Of a DNA stretch of 13,706 bases, positions 7,040-13,706 are shown piece after piece. The stretch is from contig JAEXBC010000017.1 of the NCBI GenBank assembly GCA_023457875.1, positions 1-13,706 of the forward strand, written 5' to 3'. The translations under genes and the position numbers were made by a program. The stretch's first letter is position 1. Each line of letters begins with the position of its first letter. The DNA is from Bacillota bacterium (lineage in GTDB: Bacteria; Bacillota; Clostridia; Lachnospirales; Cellulosilyticaceae). The notes below the pieces were generated by a model. It had not been told where the DNA came from. It searched no databases and saw only the letters and a program-made list of their open reading frames with translations.

Positions 7040-8191
7040 TTATAGATCTAAACTCTTGATAAGCTGCTGCCTTAGTAGCTCATTATGGTCAAAAACCTTG
7101 GTGAAGGCTTGTAAGAAGCTAACGACCCTTTCCTTCGTTAAATGCTGATGTGTATTACCCATTCCTGCTAAATGAAGCATAATAAGCTGCTTATAAAGCA
7201 AAAGCTGGTGATAACTTTTTAGCACCGTATCTCCATCAAGGGGTACTAGACGTTCATAAATATAGTTTACAAAATAGTTTTCTAAAATATAGGCGTTCTC
7301 TTCTAAAAATGGCTGTACATAACAGGTGTATCCCTTATTGTAGGCCACCTCTATTTCTTCTCTTGTTTCGCCAAGCCCACTTAACATCTCCTGATAACAT
7401 TGCTCATACCTAGGTGAGTGCCACTTTTTTTCCTTTTGCATCTGCTCTAATCTTTCTAGTAACCCAAAAGGCATCTTGCAGTCTTCTTCCTTCTGGCTAT
7501 GTCTACTAGAATCACAAGGAAGGCTCGCTTTACTTAGGAGTTCGGGGATTTTTTTAACCCCTCCGCTTAGGCAAAGTCTATGCAGCTTAGTCATCAAATC
7601 CTCTAGCTGTAACCATCTATTCATCAAGCTCATGCCATCTTGCTCTAATATACCAATGAGGGTTTTCCTTATTGTGAGGAAATAATCCTTCAAGACTTTG
7701 GGGTGGTTTTCGTCTATCTGAAGCACTGCGCTAATCACCACTTTACTTGTTTCCTTCATGGTCTCTTCAAAAGTGATGTGCTCCTTATTTAAAAGGATCT
7801 TTCTAGCTGCTTCTGGACAGGATAAGGCTAAGGAATACTCTAAGGTACCATTAACCTGATTGATGGTACGGGGAAAAAGCTGACAGGTTTGGCTAAGATA
7901 ACTTTCACCTAGTTCTTTATAGAGGTCACACCAACCATCAGGTGATAAAAAGGCACAACGATTATTTTTTAATTTGATCTTTGCCACATACTCCTTGCTC
8001 ATGGCACCCTTTTTTGCCACTAACTCCTTATCTAAGCGCTTTTTTAGGATTGGATTTTTGACTTTTTTATATTTTTTATAAGTCAGCTCATCTATTGCAA
8101 TGGTCCAGCCTGCACAACAGGTGTCTTCGCATATTCCACCAATGCAAGAAAAATCTTCAAAGTAGCTGGGCAAAAGTATTTTTTGTTTCAT
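7040..8191 (-). CDS. fliB: FliB-family protein (flagellin lysine-N-methylase-like)
   Basis: The N-terminal part matches the FliB family, whose founding member methylates lysines of flagellin. The conserved cysteine pattern is complete: Cys16, Cys21, Cys25 and Cys26 in FSCIGGICEDTCCAGWTI, then Cys79, Cys88 (GWCDLY), Cys103 (QTCQLFPR) and Cys125 (ALSCPEAAR). Such cysteines fit an iron-sulphur cluster. The remaining 250 residues are helical and less conserved, with a 383-residue total that is normal for the family. AAGGAGAA about 9 bases before the ATG supports the start. The gene sits between a 69-residue protein (25 bp upstream) and the lysine-rich coiled-coil protein (13 bp downstream). No flagellar gene is in the window, so its target here may not be flagellin; many clostridial genomes carry such genes outside flagellar loci. 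Confidence 0.85.
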   Translation of the reverse strand: MKQKILLPSYFEDFSCIGGICEDTCCAGWTIAIDELTYKKYKKVKNPILKKRLDKELVAKKGAMSKEYVAKIKLKNNRCAFLSPDGWCDLYKELGESYLSQTCQLFPRTINQVNGTLEYSLALSCPEAARKILLNKEHITFEETMKETSKVVISAVLQIDENHPKVLKDYFLTIRKTLIGILEQDGMSLMNRWLQLEDLMTKLHRLCLSGGVKKIPELLSKASLPCDSSRHSQKEEDCKMPFGLLERLEQMQKEKKWHSPRYEQCYQEMLSGLGETREEIEVAYNKGYTCYVQPFLEENAYILENYFVNYIYERLVPLDGDTVLKSYHQLLLYKQLIMLHLAGMGNTHQHLTKERVVSFLQAFTKVFDHNELLRQQLIKSLDL

Positions 8192-8216
8192 GCTTTAGGT
8201 TCTCCTTCGTGCATAC

Positions 8217-8426
8217 TTAAAGTGAGGTATATGCCTGTTTAATGGCTTCAAGTTCACCCAAGTCAAACTTCTTAGCAAGATAACTTGTCTGGTCAACTCT
8301 TTTTAAAGACTTACTCAGCTGCTCTTCAAATACTTCGATCTCTCTATTTTCATTAGAAGGGAGCTTACTCAGTTTTCTTCTTATACTTAAAATCTCTTTT
8401 ATGATGGTTTCCTTTGGACTATTCAT
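8217..8426 (-). CDS. small helical hypothetical protein, first gene of the FliB-like operon
   Basis: A 69-residue soluble protein that I do not recognise. It is rich in Lys, Glu, Leu and Ser and looks like two or three amphipathic helices (TIIKEILSIRRKLSKL, then VFEEQLSKSLKRV, then LGELEAIKQAY). GAGGT lies about 7 bases before the ATG. The gene precedes the FliB-like gene by 25 bp on the same strand, so the two are very likely co-transcribed. The upstream gap contains a bulged hairpin at 8482-8515. A helper or regulator role for the FliB-like protein is inference from position only. Confidence 0.7.
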   Translation of the reverse strand: MNSPKETIIKEILSIRRKLSKLPSNENREIEVFEEQLSKSLKRVDQTSYLAKKFDLGELEAIKQAYTSL

Positions 8427-8481
8427 TTTGTTACCTCATTATCCTATATTTTTTCATAAATATTTTTATATTTTCAATAAT

Positions 8482-8515
8482 CCTTTCAGCATATTATAAG
8501 GTAATATGCTAAAGG
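8482..8515. repeat. bulged 14-bp inverted repeat between yqxD and the FliB-like operon
   Basis: CCTTT-C-AGCATATTA pairs with TAATATGCTAAAGG around a 5-nt loop, with one bulged C on the left arm. It lies about 55 bp upstream of the 69-residue gene and about 100 bp after the yqxD stop. Neither side is followed by a T run, so a protein-binding site or leader structure is more likely than a terminator. Confidence 0.5.
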
Positions 8516-8611
8516 TGTTAGCACAATGGCATATTCCTATAACTATTATAAAAGGCCTCAAAATACGTCATTTTCATTTATAGTATTTACAAACTAATTA
8601 ACTTGTTTTAA

Positions 8612-9046
8612 TTAATTTTCTTCAATTATTTTTGTTAAACGCATCATAAAGGCTTCGTCCTGCTGCCTTGTTCTTTTCTTAGGGCCCTTTGTTCTACCCC
8701 CTTGGCGGCGCACTTCTTTGGCAACATACCTAGAAAACAGCAAGCTTTGCATATTGTCATCTTGATAGACCAGTCCATTTTGACTCATAGCAAAGCCACC
8801 TCTTGCAAGCACCATAGCCGCTAGCCCATAGTCCTGGGTAATCACAATATCTCCCTTTTCCACCTGGTTTACAAGCATAAAATCCACTGCATCCGATCCT
8901 TTTGTGGTCATCTTTGTGATGGCACCTTCTCTTTCAATAAAGTGCGAGGTATCACAGAAAATAATCACTTCCAACTGATATTTTTTTGCTATGCTAATGG
9001 TCTCATCGATTACTGGACAGCCATCTCCATCTATTAAAAGTCTCAT
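8612..9046 (-). CDS. yqxD: YqxD/YaiI family (DUF188) PIN-like protein
   Basis: A 144-residue protein of the widespread YaiI/YqxD family (DUF188). The signature is clear: IDGDGCPV at 5-12 (usually DADACPV), Asp52 and Asp55 in GSDAVDFMLV, and GDIVITQDYGLAAMVLARG at 65-83. The acidic residues are placed like those of PIN-type nucleases, so a metal-dependent RNA-related role is often proposed, but the family has no firmly established function. The C-terminal tail is basic (RRQGGRTKGPKKRTRQQ), consistent with nucleic-acid contact. AGGAGG about 5 bases before the ATG supports the start. It is transcribed alone, divergently from the YiiX-like gene. Confidence 0.92.
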   Translation of the reverse strand: MRLLIDGDGCPVIDETISIAKKYQLEVIIFCDTSHFIEREGAITKMTTKGSDAVDFMLVNQVEKGDIVITQDYGLAAMVLARGGFAMSQNGLVYQDDNMQSLLFSRYVAKEVRRQGGRTKGPKKRTRQQDEAFMMRLTKIIEEN

Positions 9047-9073
9047 TCTGCCTCCTAGACACGATTTATTTGT

Positions 9074-9082
9074 ATTGTATCA
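9074..9082 (-). promoter_or_regulatory. extended -10 promoter of yqxD
   Basis: The minus strand reads TGATACAAT, a five-of-six TATAAT hexamer with the TG of an extended -10. No convincing -35 hexamer lies at the right distance. Transcription would start about 20 nt before the AGGAGG-ATG. Confidence 0.45.
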
Positions 9083-9129
9083 TCTTTTCGACAAATACAG
9101 TAGCCCTCAGGTAAAGTACAATATTTATT

Positions 9130-9158
9130 TTAAACCTTGTGTCATTTTATGTTACAAT
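9130..9158 (+). promoter_or_regulatory. promoter of the YiiX-like gene pair
   Basis: TTAAAC (9130-9135) is followed after 17 bp by TACAAT (9153-9158), preceded by TG as in extended -10 promoters (TGTTACAAT). Transcription would begin near 9165, about 30 nt before the TTG start codon. Confidence 0.55.
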
Positions 9159-9195
9159 AGATTTGATTTTATATTTCATTAAGGCGGTGAATCAT

Positions 9196-10017
9196 TTGCG
9201 TCTAAAAACGTTTTTAATTTTATTTTCTTCGATCATGCTTAGCTTCTTGATTATTCAAGGTGTGCTTATATATCTTAATCCCCGCTATGTGCCTTCAGTG
9301 GAGGCTATAGACTTAACACCTATCTTAACCAAAGAAAACCTAACCGAGGAGGACTATGCCCTTCTCTTTGAGCAAACAGGCCTTACTCAGCCTGTAATAG
9401 AAGAACTAGCTACCCTGCCAAATTTTATGGACAAAATGCTTACTTTTCAAAAAGATTATCTAAATGACATCTCCGTCGTTCCAGAATTCCTTCCTCCGAT
9501 TACGATATCAGAGGCATTAAGAAATAACACAGGTGGCACCGCTGGCTTTACCCTTGCACCTTATCATAATGGATACATACTACTGACTAAATCCACCTAT
9601 ACTATGAATTGGCGACATGGTCATGCTGGCATCGTGATTGATGAGGTTCGGGGTATTACTCTTGAGGCACTCAACCCAGGCACCTATAGTATGGAGCAAC
9701 CCATTAGTAAATGGCAATACTATCCTACCTTTAAAATGATGCGGCTTAAGGATACACCCCAGGATACTTTAGATGACATAGCTGCCTATGCAAGCTCCAC
9801 CCTTAAGAACCTGCCCTATAACATTTTAGCAGATAAAGACCAGGGACAAACACCTTATGACACCCATTGTTCCTTACTAATATGGCAGGCCTTTCATCAT
9901 TTCGGTTACGATTTGGATGCTACTGGTGGGTTATTCGTTTCCCCAAAAAATATAGCCATGAGTCCTCTCTTAGAGGTGTTACAAATTTATGGTTTTAATC
10001 CTAACGAGGTTTGGTAA
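9196..10017 (+). CDS. membrane-anchored YiiX/YycO-type permuted papain-fold hydrolase
   Basis: A cysteine hydrolase of the NlpC/P60-like YiiX/YycO group, in which the catalytic His precedes the Cys. With a TTG start at 9196 the protein has 273 residues: a membrane helix at about 5-27 (signal anchor), a helical linker to about 110, then the catalytic domain. Motifs are GYILLTKS (126-133), WRHGHAGIV with His143, TLEALNPG with Glu157, LPYNI (206-210), and THCSLLIWQAF with Cys225, followed by the usual GYDLDATGG and VSP-KNI ending. I prefer the TTG because AAGGCGGTGA, one mismatch from the ideal AGGAGGTGA, lies 5 bases before it; the ATG at 9139 has no such site and falls within the promoter. The domain should sit outside the membrane and could cut amide or ester bonds in the envelope; the substrate is unknown. 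The next gene starts one base after its stop. Confidence 0.85.
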   Translation: MRLKTFLILFSSIMLSFLIIQGVLIYLNPRYVPSVEAIDLTPILTKENLTEEDYALLFEQTGLTQPVIEELATLPNFMDKMLTFQKDYLNDISVVPEFLPPITISEALRNNTGGTAGFTLAPYHNGYILLTKSTYTMNWRHGHAGIVIDEVRGITLEALNPGTYSMEQPISKWQYYPTFKMMRLKDTPQDTLDDIAAYASSTLKNLPYNILADKDQGQTPYDTHCSLLIWQAFHHFGYDLDATGGLFVSPKNIAMSPLLEVLQIYGFNPNEVW

Positions 10018-10018
10018 G

Positions 10019-11062
10019 ATGAAAAAAACAGTAAAGCACGCTACACTTATTTTGCTTCTATTCCTTTTTGTAAGTGGCAGCCTATTAATGTTTTTGTTTT
10101 ATAAAAGCGATTTTCCAAAAAGCAAAAAACTCCTTAATCGGGATGCTCAGCATCAACTAACTGGTACCCTTTTTTATGGCAATGCTTCTCTAGATGCCAT
10201 TAAAGCCTTCACCTTGTCTTCTAAAGGCCTTGCCATAAATCATGAATCCTATCAAAGCTATACAGAAGGCTTTTTGACCCAAGTGCATCAGCAGCAGCTC
10301 TTAGAACATATCAACGCCTATCGTAAAAGCCAAGGGCTTCTACCTATTAGCTACTTTTATCAGTATATCCAAGATGATCGGTATGCCTTTATCTCCTTAA
10401 GTGAAGGCTTAAATACCCTATATATCATTAATCTTAAAACCTACGAGGTAAAAACGCCTCACTTTGATTGCTCCGAGGCAAAGGATAGGCAGTACATTTA
10501 TCATATCCAAAAGGGGCAGGACGTCTACTATGTGCTAAGTGCAGTTGCAAATAGCTACGAGGCTCATCTATACGCCTTAGATCCTTCTAATGATTTTTCT
10601 CTTCACCCCCTCCTTTCCTACACCACAGCTCCTAGCGCCATTAGTAGCAATCAATATGCCTTAGATGCACAAGGAAGAGCCTATTTTGTAGCAGAGCGTG
10701 CTATTGATGTGGTTAACTTGGAAGGCACCCTATCACTAGATTTGCCTTTTTCCCCAAGCTACTTGCTGTATGAACATGATACCCTATATGCCCTTGGCTT
10801 AAGCGAACATACCCTTTATTACCAGAGCTTTAATGCTTCCCTAGAAAAGCTAACGAGCGGTGAGCTTAGTTTACCTAATCGTGGTGTTTCCTTTGTTGAC
10901 GGGTTTATAGAGGAGGATTTACTTTATACACTTACCTTTGATGCTTCTCACCCATTATATCGTAACTATATAACGGTTTATGATTTAAAAACCCATCGCA
11001 TGGGCTATTGCTTGGCACTTTATAGTTACAAGGATATGGCACCCTTGGCCCTCCAAAAATAG
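10019..11062 (+). CDS. membrane-anchored extracytoplasmic protein, probably beta-propeller-like
   Basis: Function not recognised. The 347-residue product has a basic N-terminus (MKKTVKH), a membrane helix at about 8-28 with no clear cleavage site, and a long extracytoplasmic part. From about residue 115 the sequence shows repeated short strands ending in Y-A-L or L-Y-I-I-N patterns (YAFISLSEGLNTLYIINL, VLSAVANSYEAHLYALD, AYFVAERAIDVVNLEG, HDTLYALGLSEHTLYYQSF, ITVYDLKTHRMG), resembling blades of a beta-propeller, though the blade count is not certain. The frame is open 10 codons earlier, inside the previous gene, but the ATG at 10019 has GAGGT upstream and lies one base after the previous stop, so it is the likely, translationally coupled start. 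It probably acts with the YiiX-like hydrolase as a binding partner or scaffold (inference). Confidence 0.75.
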   Translation: MKKTVKHATLILLLFLFVSGSLLMFLFYKSDFPKSKKLLNRDAQHQLTGTLFYGNASLDAIKAFTLSSKGLAINHESYQSYTEGFLTQVHQQQLLEHINAYRKSQGLLPISYFYQYIQDDRYAFISLSEGLNTLYIINLKTYEVKTPHFDCSEAKDRQYIYHIQKGQDVYYVLSAVANSYEAHLYALDPSNDFSLHPLLSYTTAPSAISSNQYALDAQGRAYFVAERAIDVVNLEGTLSLDLPFSPSYLLYEHDTLYALGLSEHTLYYQSFNASLEKLTSGELSLPNRGVSFVDGFIEEDLLYTLTFDASHPLYRNYITVYDLKTHRMGYCLALYSYKDMAPLALQK

Positions 11063-11071
11063 CATTTCTAT

Positions 11072-11812
11072 TTATCTAGCTCTTAGGGTAAGTAAAGCTA
11101 TGAAATAGTTGACAGCATCATCTATGCTATTACCTGCAATCAGATAACCCCCTTCTGGGTTTTCACCTAGTATAACCTTGACTGAAGTACCATAGGTGAC
11201 AGAGGTATTGTAGTTGATTTGTAGGCTTTCTATTTCCATTTCTTGAAGCTGCTCTAAGGAAAGCATATCGACACACCATTTAACATAGTGGGCATTGTTC
11301 ATATGCCCATTGAGGTCAATCTCAGAATAATACGCCTTTCTTATTTCTTCCTTGATGATTTTTTCTGGTAGAGGCAGTTTTGACAAACTATAGCCTTCAT
11401 AAGGAAAATCAAGAAAAGCCAGTGGCCCTTCTGCTCCTTTAATGCGTACCGGTCTTTCCTTAGCCCCATCCATCAATATATAATCCCCAATAATGTTACC
11501 AATGCATTTTTCTTGGTCATCATAGATATCAAAAAGCCGGACTGCAAAGAGCTTATCATAGCCTCCTGGATAGGTTTCTAGGCTTATTTTCTCTTCCCAT
11601 AGGGGATAAGCATGAATCGTATACTTCGCACGGGCTAAAATCCAATAGTACTTTGGCCTCTCTTCGTTTTTATAGTAATTAAAACCAAGCTTTGAGGCAT
11701 GTTTAGCGGCTATCGTCTGCATATAATGAGACAGTCCATTGATACTAAGCTTCCCCGTAAAATCAATTGCCTCAAACTCTATTTTTTGTGTTTGTTTTAA
11801 TCTTAATTCCAT
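11072..11812 (-). CDS. acyl-ACP thioesterase (FatA-type, double hotdog)
   Basis: Releases fatty acids from acyl carrier protein. The 246-residue protein has two hotdog halves: the N-terminal one from about 5-130 (FTGKLSINGLSHYMQTIAA, then YYWILARAKYTI) and the C-terminal one from about 155. The catalytic D-x-N-x-H motif is intact in EIDLNGHMNNAHYVKW: Asp166, Asn168, His170. The position that holds a glutamate in plant FatA (pattern Y-x-x-E) appears to be Ser204 here (INYNTSVTYG). The open frame starts three codons earlier at 11821, but a GAGAGG lies only one base from that ATG and 10 bases from the ATG at 11812, so the latter fits better. It follows queA by about 30 bp and is probably co-transcribed. 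Its stop faces that of the beta-protein gene only 9 bp away, with no terminator between. Confidence 0.9.
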   Translation of the reverse strand: MELRLKQTQKIEFEAIDFTGKLSINGLSHYMQTIAAKHASKLGFNYYKNEERPKYYWILARAKYTIHAYPLWEEKISLETYPGGYDKLFAVRLFDIYDDQEKCIGNIIGDYILMDGAKERPVRIKGAEGPLAFLDFPYEGYSLSKLPLPEKIIKEEIRKAYYSEIDLNGHMNNAHYVKWCVDMLSLEQLQEMEIESLQINYNTSVTYGTSVKVILGENPEGGYLIAGNSIDDAVNYFIALLTLRAR

Positions 11813-11843
11813 TCTCCCCATTCCTCTCTAACTGCTTAATTAC

Positions 11844-12866
11844 TTAACGAATCAGCATGGCATCCCCAAAGCTAAAGAAACGATAGCCCTCTTCAACTGC
11901 TGTTTGGTATGCATTTAAAATGTGTTCCTTACCTGCTAAGGCACTCACGAGCATGATTAAAGTCGATTCTGGTAAGTGAAAATTGGTAATTAATGCTTCT
12001 ACACATTTAAAGGTATATCCAGGGTAAATAAAAATATTTGTCCAGCCACTTCCTGCCTTGATTTGTCCCTTTTCATCTGAATTAGACTCTAGGGTTCTTG
12101 TGCTAGTGGTCCCAACGGCAATTACACGCCCGCCAGATTGCTTTGTCTCATTAATGATTCTGGCATTCTCCTCATCAATGCTATAGTATTCTGAGTGCAT
12201 TTCATGCTGCAATACATCTTCTACCTTTACAGGTCTAAAGGTCCCGAGTCCCACATGTAAGGTAACATAAGCAATCTTAACGCCCTTTTCTTGGATGCGC
12301 TCAAGAAGCTGCTTTGTAAAATGAAGGCCTGCTGTAGGTGCTGCTGCGCTGCCCTCATGCTTTGCATAAACCGTTTGATAGCGCTCTTTATCCTCAAGCT
12401 TTTCATGAATATAGGGCGGCAAGGGCATTTCCCCTAGCTTGTCTAATACCTCTTCAAATATGCCCTCATACTCAAAGCTTACAATACGCTTACCATCTTC
12501 AATAATCTCTTCAACCCTAGCTTTTAACAGTCCTTCTCCAAAATAAATCTCATCACCTATCTTGGCTTTTTTTCCTGGCTTAACAAGCACCTCCCAGCGT
12601 TTTTCTTCCTTTCTCGTTAAAAGCAAGAATTCCACCTTTCCGCCTGAAGGTCTAGCTCCAAATAATCTGGCAGGAATCACTCTTGTATCATTTAGTACAA
12701 GACAATCTCCTTTATTTAAATAATCCACGATATCATAAAAGTGTTTATGTTCTATTTCACCCTTTACCTTGTCCAGTACCATTAATCGTGAGGTGGTACG
12801 ATCCTTAAGGGGCACCTGCGCAATTTGTGCTTCAGGTAGGTGAAAATAAAAATCTGAAGTTTTCAT
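11844..12866 (-). CDS. queA: S-adenosylmethionine:tRNA ribosyltransferase-isomerase
   Basis: Transfers and isomerises the ribosyl part of S-adenosylmethionine onto preQ1-modified tRNA, giving epoxyqueuosine; it acts after Tgt. The 340-residue length is typical. Signatures are [17 protein letters not shown] at the start, [15 protein letters not shown] (56-70), [10 protein letters not shown] (144-153), [20 protein letters not shown] (163-182), VGLGTFRPV (205-213), [18 protein letters not shown] (293-310) and the terminal [20 protein letters not shown] about 5 bases before the ATG supports the start. The first gene of a probable queA-thioesterase transcript. A hairpin lies just upstream of the ribosome binding site. 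Confidence 0.97.
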   Translation of the reverse strand: MKTSDFYFHLPEAQIAQVPLKDRTTSRLMVLDKVKGEIEHKHFYDIVDYLNKGDCLVLNDTRVIPARLFGARPSGGKVEFLLLTRKEEKRWEVLVKPGKKAKIGDEIYFGEGLLKARVEEIIEDGKRIVSFEYEGIFEEVLDKLGEMPLPPYIHEKLEDKERYQTVYAKHEGSAAAPTAGLHFTKQLLERIQEKGVKIAYVTLHVGLGTFRPVKVEDVLQHEMHSEYYSIDEENARIINETKQSGGRVIAVGTTSTRTLESNSDEKGQIKAGSGWTNIFIYPGYTFKCVEALITNFHLPESTLIMLVSALAGKEHILNAYQTAVEEGYRFFSFGDAMLIR

Positions 12867-12880
12867 ATCTGTCTCCTATT

Positions 12881-12910
12881 AAGGTTATGCTTTGCTATCA
12901 AAGCACCCTT
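12881..12910 (-). promoter_or_regulatory. hairpin in the queA leader next to the ribosome binding site
   Basis: On the minus strand AAGG-g-TGCTTTG-atag-CAAAGCA-taa-CCTT folds into a perfect 7-bp stem extended by 4 more pairs across a 1x3 internal loop. Its 3' edge lies 3 nt before AGGAGAC of queA. It does not match the preQ1-I riboswitch pattern as I know it. It could modulate translation or only protect the RNA. Confidence 0.4.
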
Positions 12911-12936
12911 TTCTTATTAAATAATCACATAAATAT

Positions 12937-12965
12937 ATGATAATCTGATTTCACCACAAAAACAA
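12937..12965 (-). promoter_or_regulatory. candidate queA promoter
   Basis: On the minus strand TTGTTT (12960-12965) is followed after 17 bp by TATCAT (12937-12942). The -10 matches five of six positions, the -35 three. It starts at the edge of the preceding terminator, and transcription would begin near 12930, giving a leader of about 65 nt that contains the hairpin. Confidence 0.45.
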
Positions 12966-13009
12966 GGCAAAAAAGAGAGGCTGCCCTATAGCATTCCTCT
13001 CTTTTTGCC
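12966..13009 (-). terminator. rho-independent terminator of the DUF4367-type gene
   Basis: GGCAAAAAAGAGAGG and CCTCTCTTTTTTGCC-type arms (12966-12980 and 12996-13009) pair with one bulged A. On the minus strand a GAGAGG/CCTCTC stem is followed by TTTTTT. It lies 20 bp after the stop codon and could also act on the plus strand. Confidence 0.85.
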
Positions 13010-13028
13010 AATTATTATACCAGTCTAC

Positions 13029-13706
13029 TTATTTAAATGACCTAGCAATTTTAAGCATTTCATCTTCTGTAATCTGATTGTCCTCAAAATTCATCATATA
13101 CATCACTTCATCATCTTCCCAGTCTAGACAATTATCATACCTAAGGCCGGTTGCTCCATTCACATCCACTTCCTTTACCTCGCCATCTGTACCTGTCTCA
13201 ATTCCTGTTTCCTCACATACAAAACGTTGCTGCATATAAATTACTTCTTCATTTTGCTCATTAACAAAATGAAGGGCTACATATAAACTATCCTTTGGTG
13301 TACCCTCTTCGAAGAAACTGGCTTTTTCAAAGCGGACACCCTCTGGTAGGTAGCTAGGAAGCTTTACTGAAAAGCATGTATAGTCGCTAATACGATTGGG
13401 ATCACTTACAGAGAAAAACTTCTCTTGACGCGTAGCTTCTTTATTCTTAATTTCATCTAATTCTTTTTGGTCAGTAATAATTTTCCCTTCATTTAGGCCT
13501 AAAATAAGCTTGCCATCTTCTGAAAACATCTCTCCTTGTGATTCAGGGAAGTAGTCCAAACAATTGCCTTCCTTATCAAATATTTTTCCTTTATACGCAT
13601 CTGGTATAGTATGTTTTCTTTCTATGGTACTATCTTCTTGAATCACATTGATGTTTCCTGTTGTAAAAACCTTTATCACATTATTAATAAGTTCTTGACC
13701 AAAAGC
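13029..13706 (-). CDS. DUF4367-type protein, 5' end beyond the window
   Basis: The frame is open to the right edge, so the true start lies outside; the visible part is about 225 residues and begins in the sequence AFGQELINNVIKVFTTGN. A GTG at 13679 could be read as a start, but the uninterrupted protein-like sequence before it argues for a longer gene. The C-terminal half resembles DUF4367: KLPSYLPEGVRFEKASFF, YMQQRF, EVKEVDVNGATGLRY, a tryptophan in CLDWEDDEVMYMMNF, and the closing ITEDEMLKIARSFK. Such domains are usually outside the membrane in proteins with an N-terminal membrane helix, sometimes encoded beside sigma-factor genes. That part is not visible here, so an anti-sigma role is only a possibility. 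Its transcript ends at the terminator just downstream. Confidence 0.75.
   Translation of the reverse strand, partial: AFGQELINNVIKVFTTGNINVIQEDSTIERKHTIPDAYKGKIFDKEGNCLDYFPESQGEMFSEDGKLILGLNEGKIITDQKELDEIKNKEATRQEKFFSVSDPNRISDYTCFSVKLPSYLPEGVRFEKASFFEEGTPKDSLYVALHFVNEQNEEVIYMQQRFVCEETGIETGTDGEVKEVDVNGATGLRYDNCLDWEDDEVMYMMNFEDNQITEDEMLKIARSFK

Noticed and set aside
9139..9195. ATG at 9139 as the start of the YiiX-like gene
   Set aside because: It overlaps the promoter, lacks a ribosome binding site and adds residues before the signal anchor; the TTG at 9196 has a near-ideal site.
12881..12910. preQ1 riboswitch before queA
   Set aside because: The leader folds, but it lacks the short C-rich loop and A-rich tail expected for the preQ1-I class.
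2691..13009. Shared GAGAGG/CCTCTC stems at 2691 and 12966 as copies of a mobile repeat
   Set aside because: Only the short purine core is shared; flanks and loops differ, and such cores are common in clostridial terminators.

Overview
This window looks like a piece of a low-GC Gram-positive (Firmicutes, class Clostridia) chromosome. The base composition is AT-rich, almost every gene has an AGGAGG-type ribosome binding site, and the terminators are short GC stems followed by T runs. The gene set (yajC, tgt, queA, aroC, a YqxD-family protein, a FatA-type acyl-ACP thioesterase, a FliB-type protein, a DUF4367-type protein) is typical of Lachnospiraceae-like clostridia. The exact genus is inference and cannot be fixed from sequence reading alone. 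No rRNA, tRNA, insertion sequence, prophage or CRISPR array is visible.

Layout from left to right. Positions 1-2568 hold minus-strand accessory genes: a small, possibly frameshifted hypothetical protein, a secreted/membrane protein with four C-terminal helices, a carbon-nitrogen hydrolase, and a two-helix STM3941-like membrane protein that is probably co-transcribed ahead of the hydrolase. A 350-bp AT-rich gap with one strong hairpin follows. Positions 2919-4961 (minus) carry tgt then yajC, closed by a clear terminator, and then an ACT-domain protein. A divergent promoter region (4962-5138) separates tgt from aroC (plus), which ends in a long bidirectional terminator shared with the facing gene. 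Positions 6292-8426 (minus) form a three-gene operon: a 69-residue helical protein, a FliB-like cysteine-rich protein and a lysine/glutamine-rich coiled-coil protein. A YqxD-family gene (minus) faces away from a plus-strand pair at 9196-11062: a membrane-anchored permuted papain-fold hydrolase (YiiX/YycO type, TTG start) and a membrane-anchored protein that is probably all-beta, one base apart. The window closes with queA followed by an acyl-ACP thioesterase (minus), and the 3' part of a DUF4367-type gene that runs off the right edge.

How the genes work together. queA and tgt act in the same pathway (queuosine in the tRNA wobble position). In many clostridia they sit next to each other ahead of yajC; here about 7 kb of unrelated genes on both strands separates them, although both still lie on the same strand. 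AroC supplies chorismate and stands alone. The two least explained units are the FliB-like operon, with no flagellin in sight, and the coupled hydrolase/beta-protein pair.
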